64,000 nt of DNA from Polynucleobacter sp. JS-JIR-II-50 (GCF_018687895.1 NZ_CP061307.1:62001-126000); one strand, 5' to 3'. Shown: positions 40,654 through 50,399, counted from the first letter of the stretch. The notes: generated from the sequence alone by a model not told the origin. Numbers and translations are program-made.

Positions 40654-41415
40654 ATGCTGCTGATTCCCGCAATTGATCTAAAAGACGGCCACTGTGTTCG
40701 ACTCGAACAAGGTGATATGGATAAAGCTACGGTATTTTCAGAAGACCCTGGCGCAATGGCTGCGCATTGGATTAGCAAAGGCGCTCGACGCTTACATTTA
40801 GTGGATCTCAACGGCGCATTTGCCGGCAAGCTCAAAAATGAAGCCGCGATTAAATCGATTCTCAAAGCGGTTGGCAACGAAATCCCTGTGCAACTTGGTG
40901 GTGGTATTCGTGATCTTGAAACCATTGAACGTTTATTAGATGACGGTATTAGCACTGTCATCATTGGTACCGCAGCCGTAAAGAATCCCGGCTTTGTTCA
41001 GGATGCCTGCACAGCATTTCCAGGCCATGTCATGGTTGGTTTAGATGCGCGCGATGGCAAAGTCGCTACTGACGGCTGGAGCAAGATTACTGGCCATGAA
41101 GTGATTGATCTTGCCAAGAAGTTTGAAGATTGGGGTGTAGAAGCCATTATCTATACCGATATTGGTCGGGATGGCATGCTCAAGGGCGTCAACATTGAAG
41201 CCACAATCAAGCTGGCTCAAGCCATTCGCATTCCAGTGATTGCCAGTGGTGGACTATCAAATAATCAAGATATTGATGCGCTGTGCAAGGCGGAAGAAGA
41301 GGGGGTCATGGGCGTGATTGCTGGCCGCTCTATATACGCGGGCGACCTTGATCTTGCGGCCGCTCAAAAATATGCTGATGAGTTAACCCTCAAGTACGCA
41401 AAGAAAATCATCTAG
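40654..41415 (+). CDS. hisA: phosphoribosylformimino-5-aminoimidazole carboxamide ribotide isomerase
   Basis: A 253-residue TIM barrel catalysing an Amadori rearrangement of ProFAR to PRFAR. Catalytic Asp8 is in IPAIDLKDG, the second acid in the VGLDARDG strand, with phosphate-binding [10 protein letters not shown] and VIASGGLS. It shares one base with hisF (TAGTG). Confidence 0.97.
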   Translation: MLLIPAIDLKDGHCVRLEQGDMDKATVFSEDPGAMAAHWISKGARRLHLVDLNGAFAGKLKNEAAIKSILKAVGNEIPVQLGGGIRDLETIERLLDDGISTVIIGTAAVKNPGFVQDACTAFPGHVMVGLDARDGKVATDGWSKITGHEVIDLAKKFEDWGVEAIIYTDIGRDGMLKGVNIEATIKLAQAIRIPVIASGGLSNNQDIDALCKAEEEGVMGVIAGRSIYAGDLDLAAAQKYADELTLKYAKKII

Positions 41416-42173
41416 TGTTAACGAAGCGAATTATTCCTTGTCTTGATGTCACGGCAGGGCGCGTTGTTAAGGGTGTTAACTTTGTTGGCCTCAGAGACGC
41501 GGGCGATCCCGTCGAAATTGCAAAACGGTATGACACACAGGGCGCTGATGAGCTGACGTTTTTAGATATCACCGCCACCTCTGATGGACGCGATCTGATT
41601 TTGCACATCATTGAGGATGTGGCATCGCAAGTTTTTATTCCGCTTACTGTTGGCGGTGGTGTGCGTGCAGTGGCTGATGTGCGTCGCTTACTCAATGCCG
41701 GCGCAGATAAGGTAAGTATGAATTCTTCTGCGGTAGCTAACCCCGATTTAGTTTCCGATGCAGCCGCTTATTACGGTTCTCAATGTATTGTGGTGGCGAT
41801 TGATGCCAAGCAAACTGAAGCTGGCAATTGGGAGGTATTTACCCATGGCGGTAGAACTGCGACTGGAATGGATGTAGTCACGTGGGCCACTGAAGTGGCT
41901 AAACGTGGTGCAGGTGAGATTCTTTTAACTAGCATGAACCGCGATGGCAGCAAGGATGGCTTTGACTTGGCTCTAACAGCCGCAGTAAGTGATGCGGTTT
42001 CTGTTCCCGTGATTGCCTCTGGCGGCGTTGGTAATTTGCAGCATTTAGTCGACGGCATTACTAAGGGCCATGCAGATGCAGTATTGGCCGCTAGTATTTT
42101 TCACTATGGTGATTACACCGTCGAGCAGGCAAAAGAATATATGGCAGCCCAAGGAATTCCGGTTCGGATTTAA
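41415..42173 (+). CDS. hisF: imidazole glycerol phosphate synthase cyclase subunit
   Basis: A 252-residue TIM barrel that uses ammonia from HisH to make imidazoleglycerol phosphate and AICAR. Catalytic Asp11 in [12 protein letters not shown] and Asp near [12 protein letters not shown], with TVGGGVR and VIASGGVGN phosphate-binding loops. Start is GTG overlapping the hisA stop. It converges with hicB after 9 bases. Confidence 0.97.
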   Translation: MLTKRIIPCLDVTAGRVVKGVNFVGLRDAGDPVEIAKRYDTQGADELTFLDITATSDGRDLILHIIEDVASQVFIPLTVGGGVRAVADVRRLLNAGADKVSMNSSAVANPDLVSDAAAYYGSQCIVVAIDAKQTEAGNWEVFTHGGRTATGMDVVTWATEVAKRGAGEILLTSMNRDGSKDGFDLALTAAVSDAVSVPVIASGGVGNLQHLVDGITKGHADAVLAASIFHYGDYTVEQAKEYMAAQGIPVRI

Positions 42174-42182
42174 TCGGTGTTC

Positions 42183-42578
42183 TTAAGCCCTAATCGCCAT
42201 ATGCGCGATAAAGGCGGAGCGATTTTCACCAGCAGATTTGGCCTTAGCATCTAATCTTGCTAGAACCCTTTTTGGTAAAGAGATATTTACTCTTTCGATA
42301 TCGTCCGACAGTAATGCCGGGTCAATCTCAGCAATTGCCCAGATATATCCTTTGAACTCTTTCTTCTTTTGTAGGTCGGTAATAGAGCTGGGCTTTGGTA
42401 TATCTTCGCCCGCGTCTAATGCAGCTTCAATCCAAAGCTCAATCGCTTCTTTGGCATTCTCAATTGCCTCATCAATTCCGCTGTCAGCAGCAGAAAAACA
42501 ACCTGGCATATCGGGAATAATTACACCCCACGCTAACTTATCTCCACCCGGTTCAATAGCAATTGGATATTTCATCAT
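42183..42578 (-). CDS. hicB: type II antitoxin, HicB family
   Basis: A 131-residue antitoxin. The N-terminal partial RNase-H-like fold includes VIIPDMPGCFSAADSGIDEAIENAKEAIELW (residues 19-49), the HicB signature, and the C-terminus (ERVNISLPKRVLARLDAKAK) is a ribbon-helix-helix DNA-binding domain that would autorepress the operon. It overlaps the toxin gene by four bases. The pair lies between hisF and hisI, on the other strand. Confidence 0.93.
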   Translation of the reverse strand: MMKYPIAIEPGGDKLAWGVIIPDMPGCFSAADSGIDEAIENAKEAIELWIEAALDAGEDIPKPSSITDLQKKKEFKGYIWAIAEIDPALLSDDIERVNISLPKRVLARLDAKAKSAGENRSAFIAHMAIRA

Positions 42579-42769
42579 TCATCCTTCATTTTAATTCCTG
42601 CTTGTTTCAGTAGCTTTTGAACCAATCCAATTCCCAGATCCTTTTTAGGGTGAGGAACCGTAATGTGCCCAGCTTTGCGGGGATGGTTAAAAACATGATG
42701 AGAGCCTTTTGAGCCCCGCAATACCCAACCATCTTTTTCTAATGCCTTGATTAGTTCTTTGCTATTCAT
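42575..42769 (-). CDS. hicA: mRNA interferase toxin, HicA family
   Basis: A 64-residue dsRBD-fold ribonuclease. KELIKALEKDGWVLRGSKGSHH starts it (residues 4-25) with the catalytic His24/25, followed by NHPRKAGHITVPHPKKDL. Start ATG at 42769 gives the family length; a frame starting at 42802 has 11 more atypical residues. No Shine-Dalgarno is visible; a TATAAT on the minus strand (42776-42781) ends 7 bases before the ATG and a TATAAA at 42785-42790 is another -10 candidate. Confidence 0.92.
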   Translation of the reverse strand: MNSKELIKALEKDGWVLRGSKGSHHVFNHPRKAGHITVPHPKKDLGIGLVQKLLKQAGIKMKDE

Positions 42770-42908
42770 TAATGCATTATAAATTTTATACACATCATAC
42801 ACACTAACAGGGTTATTGTCTATCTAGTGAGTCGGACGGGCTGTTGCAGTAAGTCGAAGGCGATTGCTTATTTGGGCAGCCCTTAACAATTCTGTCAAAA
42901 TTGGACAA

Positions 42909-43304
42909 ATGTCAGATACGAATAAAAACTCACAACACCAGGCCTTATTAGAGGCGGTGACTTGGAATGATCAAGGATTGGTTCCAGTAATTGCCCAAGA
43001 AGTTGGCAGCAAGGATATCTTGATGATGGCCTGGATGAATCGCGACGCTTTGTTAGAGACTATCCGTTTAGGGGAGGCGGTTTATTGGACTCGGTCTAGA
43101 CAGAAGTTATGGCACAAAGGCGAAGAATCTGGCCACACCCAGAAAGTAAAAGACATTCGCTTGGATTGTGACGGCGATACGATTTTGCTTTTAGTTGAGC
43201 AAAAAGATGGCATTGCTTGCCATACCGGTGAGCACAGTTGCTTCTTTATGCATTGGGACTCAGCTAAGTCGGTTTGGGTTGATGAGTCCGTTTCTAAAAA
43301 ATAG
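42909..43304 (+). CDS. hisI: phosphoribosyl-AMP cyclohydrolase
   Basis: Third step of histidine synthesis, opening the adenine ring of PR-AMP; zinc and magnesium dependent. The 131-residue protein contains [34 protein letters not shown] (residues 57-77), LDCDGD and the zinc-binding [10 protein letters not shown]. Start ATG 42909 is chosen; a start at 42864 adds 15 atypical residues. HisI and HisE are separate genes here. The 139-base gap before it also holds the hicA promoter region. Confidence 0.95.
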   Translation: MSDTNKNSQHQALLEAVTWNDQGLVPVIAQEVGSKDILMMAWMNRDALLETIRLGEAVYWTRSRQKLWHKGEESGHTQKVKDIRLDCDGDTILLLVEQKDGIACHTGEHSCFFMHWDSAKSVWVDESVSKK

Positions 43305-43345
43305 AGAACCTAAAGTCTTTTGCTTAAAAGACATAAAATGACCAG

Positions 43346-43747
43346 ATGACTAGTTCTGCAAATAAACCTTCTAATTTAGATTCTGCATTCGCTCATTTGG
43401 CGGATGTGGTGGATCAACGTCGTGATGCGTTTAAGGCGGGTCAAGCAGATCCTAAAACTTCATATACCGCTTTGCTCTTTTCAAAGGGTGATGACGGGAT
43501 CTTGAAAAAGATTGGTGAAGAAGCGACTGAGGCCGTTATGGCCGCAAAAGATGCGCGTAATTCTAATTTGGCGGCTGATCAGCAAAAGCTCTTGGTGGGC
43601 GAAATGGCTGATTTGTGGTTTCACTGCTTGATTGCTTTGTCTCAATTTAACCTACGCCCGGAAGATGTCATTGCCGAGCTTGATCGTCGTCTGGGAACTT
43701 CCGGTATCGAAGAGAAGGCTGCTAGAAAAGCTGCTGGTAAAGAGTAA
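43346..43747 (+). CDS. hisE: phosphoribosyl-ATP pyrophosphatase
   Basis: Second step of histidine synthesis, hydrolysing PR-ATP to PR-AMP. A 133-residue all-helical MazG-like protein with SYTALLFSKGDDGILKKIGEE, the metal motif EEATEAVMAAKD and EMADLWFHCLIAL. A somewhat long N-terminal stretch precedes the domain. Starts a hisE-hinT-tatABC run common in Betaproteobacteria. Confidence 0.95.
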   Translation: MTSSANKPSNLDSAFAHLADVVDQRRDAFKAGQADPKTSYTALLFSKGDDGILKKIGEEATEAVMAAKDARNSNLAADQQKLLVGEMADLWFHCLIALSQFNLRPEDVIAELDRRLGTSGIEEKAARKAAGKE

Positions 43748-43771
43748 GTACGGATAAATACGAGAAAAAGT

Positions 43772-44128
43772 ATGTCACACGATCCTAATTGCCTGTTTTG
43801 TAAGATTACTCAAGGTTTGATTCCCTCCCAGAAGGTCTATGAGGATGAAGAGATCTATGCTTTTAAAGATATCCACCCAGCAGCGCCAATCCATTTTCTG
43901 ATGATTCCAAAAAAACATATCCCTATGCTGGAGTCAACAGAAAGCATAGATGCCCCTTTGCTGGGTAGAATGATGGAGTTAGCACCGCGTCTTGCCAAAG
44001 AGCAAGGCTGTCGTCCTGGTAAGGATGGTGGCTTTAGGTTGATGGTGAACAATGGTGCGGATGGTGGGCAGGAGGTTTATCACTTGCACTTACATGTGAT
44101 GGGCGGTCCCCGCCCCTGGAAAAAATAA
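43772..44128 (+). CDS. hinT: HIT family nucleotide-binding hydrolase (HinT-like)
   Basis: A 118-residue HIT protein; HinT hydrolyses aminoacyl- and other AMP-amidates. [19 protein letters not shown] at the start (with CxxC) and the histidine triad HLHLHVMGG near residues 105-113 are diagnostic. It lies 24 bases after hisE and 16 bases before tatA. Confidence 0.93.
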   Translation: MSHDPNCLFCKITQGLIPSQKVYEDEEIYAFKDIHPAAPIHFLMIPKKHIPMLESTESIDAPLLGRMMELAPRLAKEQGCRPGKDGGFRLMVNNGADGGQEVYHLHLHVMGGPRPWKK

Positions 44129-44144
44129 TCCAAGGAGATTAAAG

Positions 44145-44366
44145 ATGGGTTCATTTAGCATTTGGCATTGGTTGATTGTTTTGGTGATCGTGATGTTGGT
44201 ATTCGGTACCAAAAAATTGCGCAATATCGGCCAAGATTTAGGTGGCGCTGTAAAAGGCTTTAAGGATGGCATGAAAACTGCTGACGAGCCTAAAGAGCAA
44301 ATTCAACAAAGTACTGCAACAGCAGACAAGACTGTTGATGTGCAAGCTAAAGACGTAAATAAATAA
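44145..44366 (+). CDS. tatA: twin-arginine translocase subunit TatA
   Basis: A 73-residue pore-forming subunit. An N-terminal membrane helix ([16 protein letters not shown], 6-21) is followed by the [10 protein letters not shown] hinge and amphipathic helix ([15 protein letters not shown]), then a charged tail. CAAGGAGATT is a strong ribosome binding site. First gene of tatABC. Confidence 0.95.
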   Translation: MGSFSIWHWLIVLVIVMLVFGTKKLRNIGQDLGGAVKGFKDGMKTADEPKEQIQQSTATADKTVDVQAKDVNK

Positions 44367-44411
44367 TTGTGCATATTTGAAACTCATGCTGCATTTAAAT
44401 AACTGCGTTAA

Positions 44412-44888
44412 ATGATTGATCTCGGAGTTTCAAAACTTGCGCTGATTGCTGTAGTTGCTCTGGTGGTGGTTGGGCCGGAGCGCCTGCCTAAAGTGGCTCG
44501 CATGGCTGGTAATTTGTTTGGCCGTGCGCAGCGCTATATGGCCGACGTCAAGTCTGAAGTGAGTCGTCAGATGGAGGTGGAAGAATTTAAAAAGTTTCGA
44601 GAAGAAACTGCTGCCACTCTCAAAGAGGTTGAAAACAGCATCGGCTCTACGGTTCAAGAGGCTGGCGCTAACTTAAGCGATCAAGCAGATATTTTTGAAA
44701 CGAGCTTTGATAAGCCGCCCTTAGATGAAAAAGAAGTGCTGCGCAATACTAAGCGTCAAGGACGCAATAGCTGGGGTGTACGCCGTGCTGCAAGGCCGCT
44801 TTGGTTCAAACGTTCCGCAGGCATTCGTACTCGGGTGCAATCTGGTGCTGCCAGGATGAAGCGTTTTCATCACAGCGCTGGCAAATAA
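44412..44888 (+). CDS. tatB: twin-arginine translocase subunit TatB
   Basis: A 158-residue TatB that forms the substrate receptor with TatC. MIDLGVSKLALIAVVALVVVGPERLP is the typical start (residues 1-26) with the Glu of the membrane helix end and a long amphipathic helix, then an acidic region and a basic C-terminal tail rich in Arg. It follows tatA by 45 bases. Confidence 0.95.
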   Translation: MIDLGVSKLALIAVVALVVVGPERLPKVARMAGNLFGRAQRYMADVKSEVSRQMEVEEFKKFREETAATLKEVENSIGSTVQEAGANLSDQADIFETSFDKPPLDEKEVLRNTKRQGRNSWGVRRAARPLWFKRSAGIRTRVQSGAARMKRFHHSAGK

Positions 44889-44925
44889 AAATAATAGTAA
44901 AAGCAAAAAATAAAAATACTTACGC

Positions 44926-45717
44926 ATGACTGAAAACAATTCAACTCAAGACTCGGGATTACAGGAAACTTTTCTTTCCCACTTATTTGAATTGCGTGAT
45001 CGCGTAATTAAAGCAGCGCTTGCAATTATTGTTGTCTTCGTATGTCTAGTCTATTGGGCGCCGGATATTTTCCATTTGTTTGCACAGCCTTTATTGGAAG
45101 CTTTACCTGCTGGCGGTAAGATGATTGTGACTGACGTCACAGGTTCATTCTTTGTGCCGATGAAGGTCACCATGCTAGTCGCATTCATCATTGCATTGCC
45201 GGTGGTGATGTATCAACTTTGGGCATTCATTGCGCCTGGTTTGTATTTGCATGAAAGAAAACTCATTCTGCCTTTGGTGGTGAGTAGCTATACCCTGTTC
45301 ATTATTGGCATGGCATTTGCTTACTTTTTAGTGTTTCCAACGGTATTTAAGTTCATGGCAAGTTACAACGCACCTTTGGGTGCGGAGATGTCGACCGACA
45401 TTGATAACTATTTAAGTTTTGCCATGACAACCTTCTTGGCATTTGGTATTACTTTTGAGGTACCTGTTGTGGTGGTTGTCTTGGTGCGTATGGGTATGGT
45501 GCCCCTCGCTAAGCTGAAGGAAATTCGCCCTTATGTGATTGTGGGCGCTTTCGTCATTTCAGCTGTAGTGACACCACCCGATGTACTTTCTCAATTATTG
45601 CTAGCTGTACCAATGACCTTGCTTTATGAGTTGGGTTTATTGGTTGCGCGCTTTTACGTGCCAAAACCCTCCGATGAGGATGCCGAAACTGATCAATCGA
45701 CTTCTGCGTCGGCTTGA
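44926..45717 (+). CDS. tatC: twin-arginine translocase subunit TatC
   Basis: The 263-residue six-helix receptor for RR signal peptides. LFELRDRVIKA in the cytosolic N-terminus, VPMKVTMLVAFIIALPVVMYQLWAFIAPGLY (residues 79-109) and the FAFGITFEVPVVVVVL region are family marks. Its last 25 coding bases overlap the convergent Sel1-repeat gene. A likely client is the Rieske protein at 57.9 kb. Confidence 0.97.
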   Translation: MTENNSTQDSGLQETFLSHLFELRDRVIKAALAIIVVFVCLVYWAPDIFHLFAQPLLEALPAGGKMIVTDVTGSFFVPMKVTMLVAFIIALPVVMYQLWAFIAPGLYLHERKLILPLVVSSYTLFIIGMAFAYFLVFPTVFKFMASYNAPLGAEMSTDIDNYLSFAMTTFLAFGITFEVPVVVVVLVRMGMVPLAKLKEIRPYVIVGAFVISAVVTPPDVLSQLLLAVPMTLLYELGLLVARFYVPKPSDEDAETDQSTSASA

Positions 45718-47153
45718 TTCTTGGAAAAAGTAGTTGTAAGCCAGTTGGTAACGCGATCAAAGCGATAGCGTCTTTGGCGTAAATTGCCCTCCAGATCCAT
45801 CTCTGAGCCTGCAAAGGCTTTGCCAGCCGCCAAGAGGGCGCGACGTTGTTGAATCGTTTCAATCTGAATCAATCTAGGCAAGATCTTTGGTAATTCCCAA
45901 CGAATATCTACCACCACACAATGCTCGTGCTGTAGCTGACCTACCTCACTTAATAACAATTCTGCTTTACTAAAATTAAATTGGTTAGCAATGATGATGC
46001 GATGGCAAAGCAATAACCAATCTTCATCCACCTTATGTTCGGCATGGTGATTAATCGCCACTTCGGCGCATTGAGCTAATTCATACCATTCATTGGATTT
46101 GGGATTAGGGCAGCTTTCCAAAATCTTGCTGAGCAACTCTTTAGCTTCTGCCACGCCTTGCTGGTGGGCTTGCCATACCCAATAGGAAGCCTGTAGACCG
46201 CGCACCTTTTCTTCGCTCTTTTCACGCTTGCGCCACAGATTCGCGCCTTTACGCAATTGCGCTTGCGCATGACCTAGATCAGCAGCACGATCGATACAGC
46301 GATCACTCTCTGTGGCGTTGTAACCAGAAAACTGCGGGCGACGATAAATTTCACCGAGTGCATACCAGGCATCGCGATCACCATCTTTGGCGGCGAGCTC
46401 TAACCAATAGGCCGCTTTCTTTAATGAGGCGTTGGATTTTGTTTCTGCCACCTCAACCCGTTCGTCGAGTTGTGCGAGGCGTAAACCTAAGGTTAGTTTT
46501 GCAACGGTCAAACCAAGCTCAGCCGCTTGAATTAACGCATCTTCATTTTGTTCGTTAAGCCATACCTTCCAGAGCGAGGAGAGAGCTTCATTCTTGGGTT
46601 GTAATTTAATCAGCAACTCTTTTGCATTGTTTGCGAAAAGGGATTCTCCATCTGCAAGATCCTGTAGATATTGTTTAGCAATCTTTTGAATGCCAGCAAA
46701 ATCCAAAGAAGACAATTTTTCTAGAGTTGTTGATGAATTCTTTTTGAGCCAATCCGTTAGTTGCAATTGGATATCTTGATTGGCGGGATTAATTAATAGA
46801 TTAACAAGCTGCCATTTGGCGGCAAGATTGGAGTCAGGGGCCTTTTCAGCTTCGGCTAACTTCCAAAAAGAGTCCCAGCCAAACCCGAAGGCAGGGGAGT
46901 TAAAGGTTTCAGCAAGCGGAATATTGGCAATCTGGCTTAAAAGATCAAAAATTTCAGCATCACTCGAGCTTTTATTCTCAAGTGATTGATTTGTAATGGA
47001 AAAATAGGATTTTTCCAGCCAAATGAGGGCGTTGGCGGGCTGAATGGGGGTTTTAAAAGCGCCCGTTAAGTATGCGGAAGCCAGTTTTTGTTGCGCAGAA
47101 ACGTCACCCAATCGTGCTGAACTGAGGATTTTTAAGAATTCGCGGCTTGCCAT
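45693..47153 (-). CDS. Sel1-like (SLR) repeat protein
   Basis: A 486-residue soluble helical-repeat protein without signal peptide. Repeats resembling Sel1 units are visible: AQQKLASAYLTGAFKTPIQPANALIWLEKSY (19-49), AAYWLELAAKDGDRDAWYALGEIYRRP and RAADLGHAQAQLRKGANLWRK. Such proteins act as interaction scaffolds; no catalytic domain is seen and the role is unknown. It converges with tatC with a 25-base coding overlap. A similar tat-adjacent gene occurs in relatives, by impression only. Confidence 0.75.
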   Translation of the reverse strand: MASREFLKILSSARLGDVSAQQKLASAYLTGAFKTPIQPANALIWLEKSYFSITNQSLENKSSSDAEIFDLLSQIANIPLAETFNSPAFGFGWDSFWKLAEAEKAPDSNLAAKWQLVNLLINPANQDIQLQLTDWLKKNSSTTLEKLSSLDFAGIQKIAKQYLQDLADGESLFANNAKELLIKLQPKNEALSSLWKVWLNEQNEDALIQAAELGLTVAKLTLGLRLAQLDERVEVAETKSNASLKKAAYWLELAAKDGDRDAWYALGEIYRRPQFSGYNATESDRCIDRAADLGHAQAQLRKGANLWRKREKSEEKVRGLQASYWVWQAHQQGVAEAKELLSKILESCPNPKSNEWYELAQCAEVAINHHAEHKVDEDWLLLCHRIIIANQFNFSKAELLLSEVGQLQHEHCVVVDIRWELPKILPRLIQIETIQQRRALLAAGKAFAGSEMDLEGNLRQRRYRFDRVTNWLTTTFSKNQADAEVD

Positions 47154-47242
47154 ATGACAATTTTGTCATCTAAGACCCATAAAAGACAGAAAACAAAGGT
47201 CTTGTTGCCGAGATACAACGAAGAAAGCCAAAAAACTACCTT

Positions 47243-47271
47243 TTGACAAGCAAAAAGAGCTCCTAAATACC
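47243..47271 (+). promoter_or_regulatory. candidate porin promoter
   Basis: A perfect TTGACA (47243-47248) is followed by AAATAC at 17 bases (47266-47271) or TAAATA at 15 bases. It lies 91 bases before the porin ATG in the 208-base gap that separates it from the divergent Sel1 gene. The -10 is weak. Confidence 0.4.
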
Positions 47272-47361
47272 CTGACCCCCAGTCTGGTGAGGCAAAAGAA
47301 GCAAAATTCATAGGTCCCAGTTTTATTTGGGCATTACTTTTAATTTTTGGAGATTTAAAGA

Positions 47362-48618
47362 ATGAAAAAATCGCTATTAGCAGTTGCAGCTATCGGTGCA
47401 TTTGCATCTGCTGCTCAAGCTCAGTCCAGCGTAACCGTTTACGGTATCTTGGACGTTGGTTATATCGGATCTAACTCACGTGTGTCTAGTTCTGCAATCA
47501 CATCTAACGGTGGTCAGTACAAGCAAACTGGTAGCCAGTTTGGTCAAGGCGCTGAGCAATCAAACCGTTTAGGTTTTAAAGGCACTGAAGATTTGGGCGG
47601 CGGTACATCTGCATTCTTTACTGCAGAATTCCAACTCTACCCAGAAAGCACAACAGTTTCAGGCGACAGCAACGGTGGTTTGTTGAATCGTCAAACTTTT
47701 GTTGGTTTGAAGAAAAATGGTATTGGTCAAACCGCCATTGGTTTGCAATACACACCAGTATTTAATGCTGCTGCTGCTACTGACGTTGGTCAGTTGAACA
47801 ACATGGCTGGTAACGTTGTTTACTCCGCAACTACAGGTGTAGGCGCAACTGGTTCAAGCATCAACAATGCTGCGTTCACCAACAGAACATCAAACACTTT
47901 GTCAGTTAAGTCTGACAACTTTGGCGGCTTTACTGCAAGCGCAATCTACACATTGAACAACAAGAACGTTAGCCAGATTAACGCTACTTCAGGCGGAAAC
48001 ACTAATGCTAGCGGTTGGGGCTTAGGCGCTGATTACACATACAACAAGTTCTTTATCGCTGCATCTTATCAAGCGCTCAAGCAGTTAACTACTGCTTCTA
48101 ACTTGAACCCAACAGTAGCTACTAGTGCTGGCACAGGTGCTGTAACAGTTACTGGCTCAAGCCCATGGACATCTGCAAGTGGTGAAGCCCTTGGAGCTGG
48201 TTTTGCTTCTGCTGGTAACCCATTGAATATCCAGGACAACCAGTTCTACGCTGGTGCAACTTATGACTTCGGTATTTTGAAAGCCTATGCTCAGTATGTA
48301 AGCCGTAAAGCTACAAACACAGCAAGCTCAAACTTCTACTTGAAGCGTTCTGCTGAGCAGATCGGTGTACGAAGCTACATCACTCCAACTGTTGAAGCTT
48401 GGGCTTCTGCTGGTTTGGGTCGTTACACATCATATGGTGCTAATCAGCCAACAGCTAACTTCAACGGCTGGCAGTTAGGTTCAAACTACTACCTCAGCAA
48501 GCGTACAAACTTGTATGCGATCTACGGTCAAACTTTGACATCTAACAGTGCTGCTGCTGGTGTTACAACAAGCTCTGGTTACAACAACTACGCAGTTGGC
48601 GTACGTCACACTTTCTAA
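47362..48618 (+). CDS. general outer-membrane porin (Burkholderia-type, 16-strand)
   Basis: A 418-residue trimeric general diffusion porin. MKKSLLAVAAIGAFASAAQA is the signal peptide (1-20); the mature protein starts QSSVTVYGILDVG, and the C-terminal GVRHTF is the BAM recognition motif with the terminal Phe. NRLGFKGTEDLGGGTSAFF is typical of the Gram-negative porin family. Codon use suggests strong expression, and GGAGATTTAAAG is a good ribosome binding site. A strong terminator follows. Confidence 0.95.
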   Translation: MKKSLLAVAAIGAFASAAQAQSSVTVYGILDVGYIGSNSRVSSSAITSNGGQYKQTGSQFGQGAEQSNRLGFKGTEDLGGGTSAFFTAEFQLYPESTTVSGDSNGGLLNRQTFVGLKKNGIGQTAIGLQYTPVFNAAAATDVGQLNNMAGNVVYSATTGVGATGSSINNAAFTNRTSNTLSVKSDNFGGFTASAIYTLNNKNVSQINATSGGNTNASGWGLGADYTYNKFFIAASYQALKQLTTASNLNPTVATSAGTGAVTVTGSSPWTSASGEALGAGFASAGNPLNIQDNQFYAGATYDFGILKAYAQYVSRKATNTASSNFYLKRSAEQIGVRSYITPTVEAWASAGLGRYTSYGANQPTANFNGWQLGSNYYLSKRTNLYAIYGQTLTSNSAAAGVTTSSGYNNYAVGVRHTF

Positions 48619-48662
48619 TTACTTGCTAGCGTAAGCTAGTTCAATTAGTTTGGTATCAAATT

Positions 48663-48693
48663 AACCCACTGTGGAAACGCAGTGGGTTTTTCT
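48663..48693 (+). terminator. rho-independent terminator of the porin gene
   Basis: AACCCACTG (48663-48671) pairs with CAGTGGGTT (48680-48688); inner wobble and GC pairs close a GAAA tetraloop. A T-rich tail follows. It lies 44 bases after the porin stop. Confidence 0.92.
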
Positions 48694-48731
48694 TTTGGTA
48701 AATCGACAAACTACTTAGGAGCGTATATAGG

Positions 48732-50399
48732 TTAAGGTGATAGCGAATCTAAATCTATAGCTATTCTTTGAAGTGGTGCATTCCAATCGCCACAATTGGT
48801 TTGTCTATATAGGCGAGCGGTTTGGTACCATGGACTATCTTCTCTGTCAGTTAACCAGCGCCAATCTGCGACATAAGATAGAAGTAACCATGTTGGCTTA
48901 CCCAGTGCGCAACTAAGATGTGGGATGCTTGTGCAGGTTGATATCACAAGATCAACACATTCAATAAGAGCGGCAGTATCGCTAAAGTCTTTTAGCTCAT
49001 CTCCAAAAAAACGAATATCAGATCTAGCGTTCAGAGCGCCCACGTCTTCATGCTTGATTACTTTTTGTAGACAAATAAGATCATATTTGTCATTGGGAAA
49101 AGCTTCGATAAATGTCGATAAACCAAGACTTCTTTCTTGATCATTTTCAAAGGTTGAAACACTGCTCCAGGTTATGCCAACCCGAATTTTTTTTCTGTCG
49201 CCTAGCTTTAACTGCCAAGCTTTTACTTTTTTGGGGTCAGCGGCAAGGTAACTTATTGAATGAGGAATATTTTGAAGATTTGTATTTAATGCAAATGGAA
49301 GACTTAATAGTGAAGAGTGGTAGTCAAATCGGGGTAGTGGATCCCCCTTTTTTATTAGCTGAAAATTGCCAGGCAGGGTGGAATAGAGAGCGCATAAAGA
49401 TGGATCCGCCTCTAAAATAACTTTAGCTCCTAAATTTGCTACAGATGCAACATATCTAGAAAACTGGATTGAATCACCTAATCCCTGTTCGTTATGCAAG
49501 AGGATGGTTTTATCCTTTATATCAACCCCTCCCAACCAAGCGGGAGATGAAAACCTTCGAATTTTGTGAGCAAATGCCCTGCATTTCCAGCGCCACTCAA
49601 ATTCAGCAAAACCATTTATAAAATCACCCTGTATTAGGAGTGTTAACGCTTTATTCCAGTGAGATTCAGCTGATGTGGCGTCTAAAGCGATTGCATGGTT
49701 ATAAATGGCCAACGCTTCTTGAAATTGCTTCTGTTTATGGAGGCAAAAACCCATATTTACCCAAGCATCAATAAGGCCACCATCCAGAGTAAGCGCTTTC
49801 TCATAACAGGCTAAGGATTCTGGATACTGTTGTAAACGATGCAAAACAACCCCTTTACTTACTAATGCTTGAATAAAGTTGGGATTTATTTCCAAGGCTT
49901 TTTTATAGTGTTCAAGGGCTTTTGGAAAGGCCTTTAGATCCTCGTGAATTTTGGCTAAGTTGTAATGAGCTTCTGCCGAAAAAGCATTGATGTCTAGCGC
50001 CTTCTTTAGGGCGGTTATACCCTCTTGAGGGCATTTGTTGCCCGCCAATGCCAAGCCAAGATCATGTAGCGCCTCGAAAAATGGCCCGTTTTTGTCAAGA
50101 GAAGTCTTTAATAGTTTTATTGCCAAAGTGAACTGTTTGTCATTTAAATACAAAGACCCTAACTCATATAGCGCTCCTACTGAGGCCGTGGATTGAGCGC
50201 ATGCAATTTTTAGGAGCTCAAAAGCCCTTTGCTGGTCGCCCTTTCTGGAATATATGTAGGCTAGTAATTCGTGGGCTTTTGAATTTTTGGGATCCAAAAG
50301 GATAGCTTGTTTAAGCTTGGCACATGCGTCTTCAAGACGATTTTCTCTAAAATCAATTTCCCCAAGAGTAATTAATTTGTTTAAGATTTTAAAATTCAT
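48732..50399 (-). CDS. TPR protein with C-terminal GT9/heptosyltransferase-like domain
   Basis: A 555-residue cytoplasmic protein. Residues about 1-275 are tandem 34-residue TPR units (for example AEAHYNLAKIHEDLKAFPKALEHY and ALEINPNFIQALVSKGVVLH). Residues about 295-545 form a GT-B-like domain with LLHNEQGLGDSIQFSRY, VGITWSS and the closing STCTSIPHLSCALGKPTWLLL, a pattern found in TPR-linked family 9-type glycosyltransferases. Donor and acceptor are unknown. It is monocistronic, facing the porin, and is AT-richer than its neighbours. Confidence 0.85.
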   Translation of the reverse strand: MNFKILNKLITLGEIDFRENRLEDACAKLKQAILLDPKNSKAHELLAYIYSRKGDQQRAFELLKIACAQSTASVGALYELGSLYLNDKQFTLAIKLLKTSLDKNGPFFEALHDLGLALAGNKCPQEGITALKKALDINAFSAEAHYNLAKIHEDLKAFPKALEHYKKALEINPNFIQALVSKGVVLHRLQQYPESLACYEKALTLDGGLIDAWVNMGFCLHKQKQFQEALAIYNHAIALDATSAESHWNKALTLLIQGDFINGFAEFEWRWKCRAFAHKIRRFSSPAWLGGVDIKDKTILLHNEQGLGDSIQFSRYVASVANLGAKVILEADPSLCALYSTLPGNFQLIKKGDPLPRFDYHSSLLSLPFALNTNLQNIPHSISYLAADPKKVKAWQLKLGDRKKIRVGITWSSVSTFENDQERSLGLSTFIEAFPNDKYDLICLQKVIKHEDVGALNARSDIRFFGDELKDFSDTAALIECVDLVISTCTSIPHLSCALGKPTWLLLSYVADWRWLTDREDSPWYQTARLYRQTNCGDWNAPLQRIAIDLDSLSP

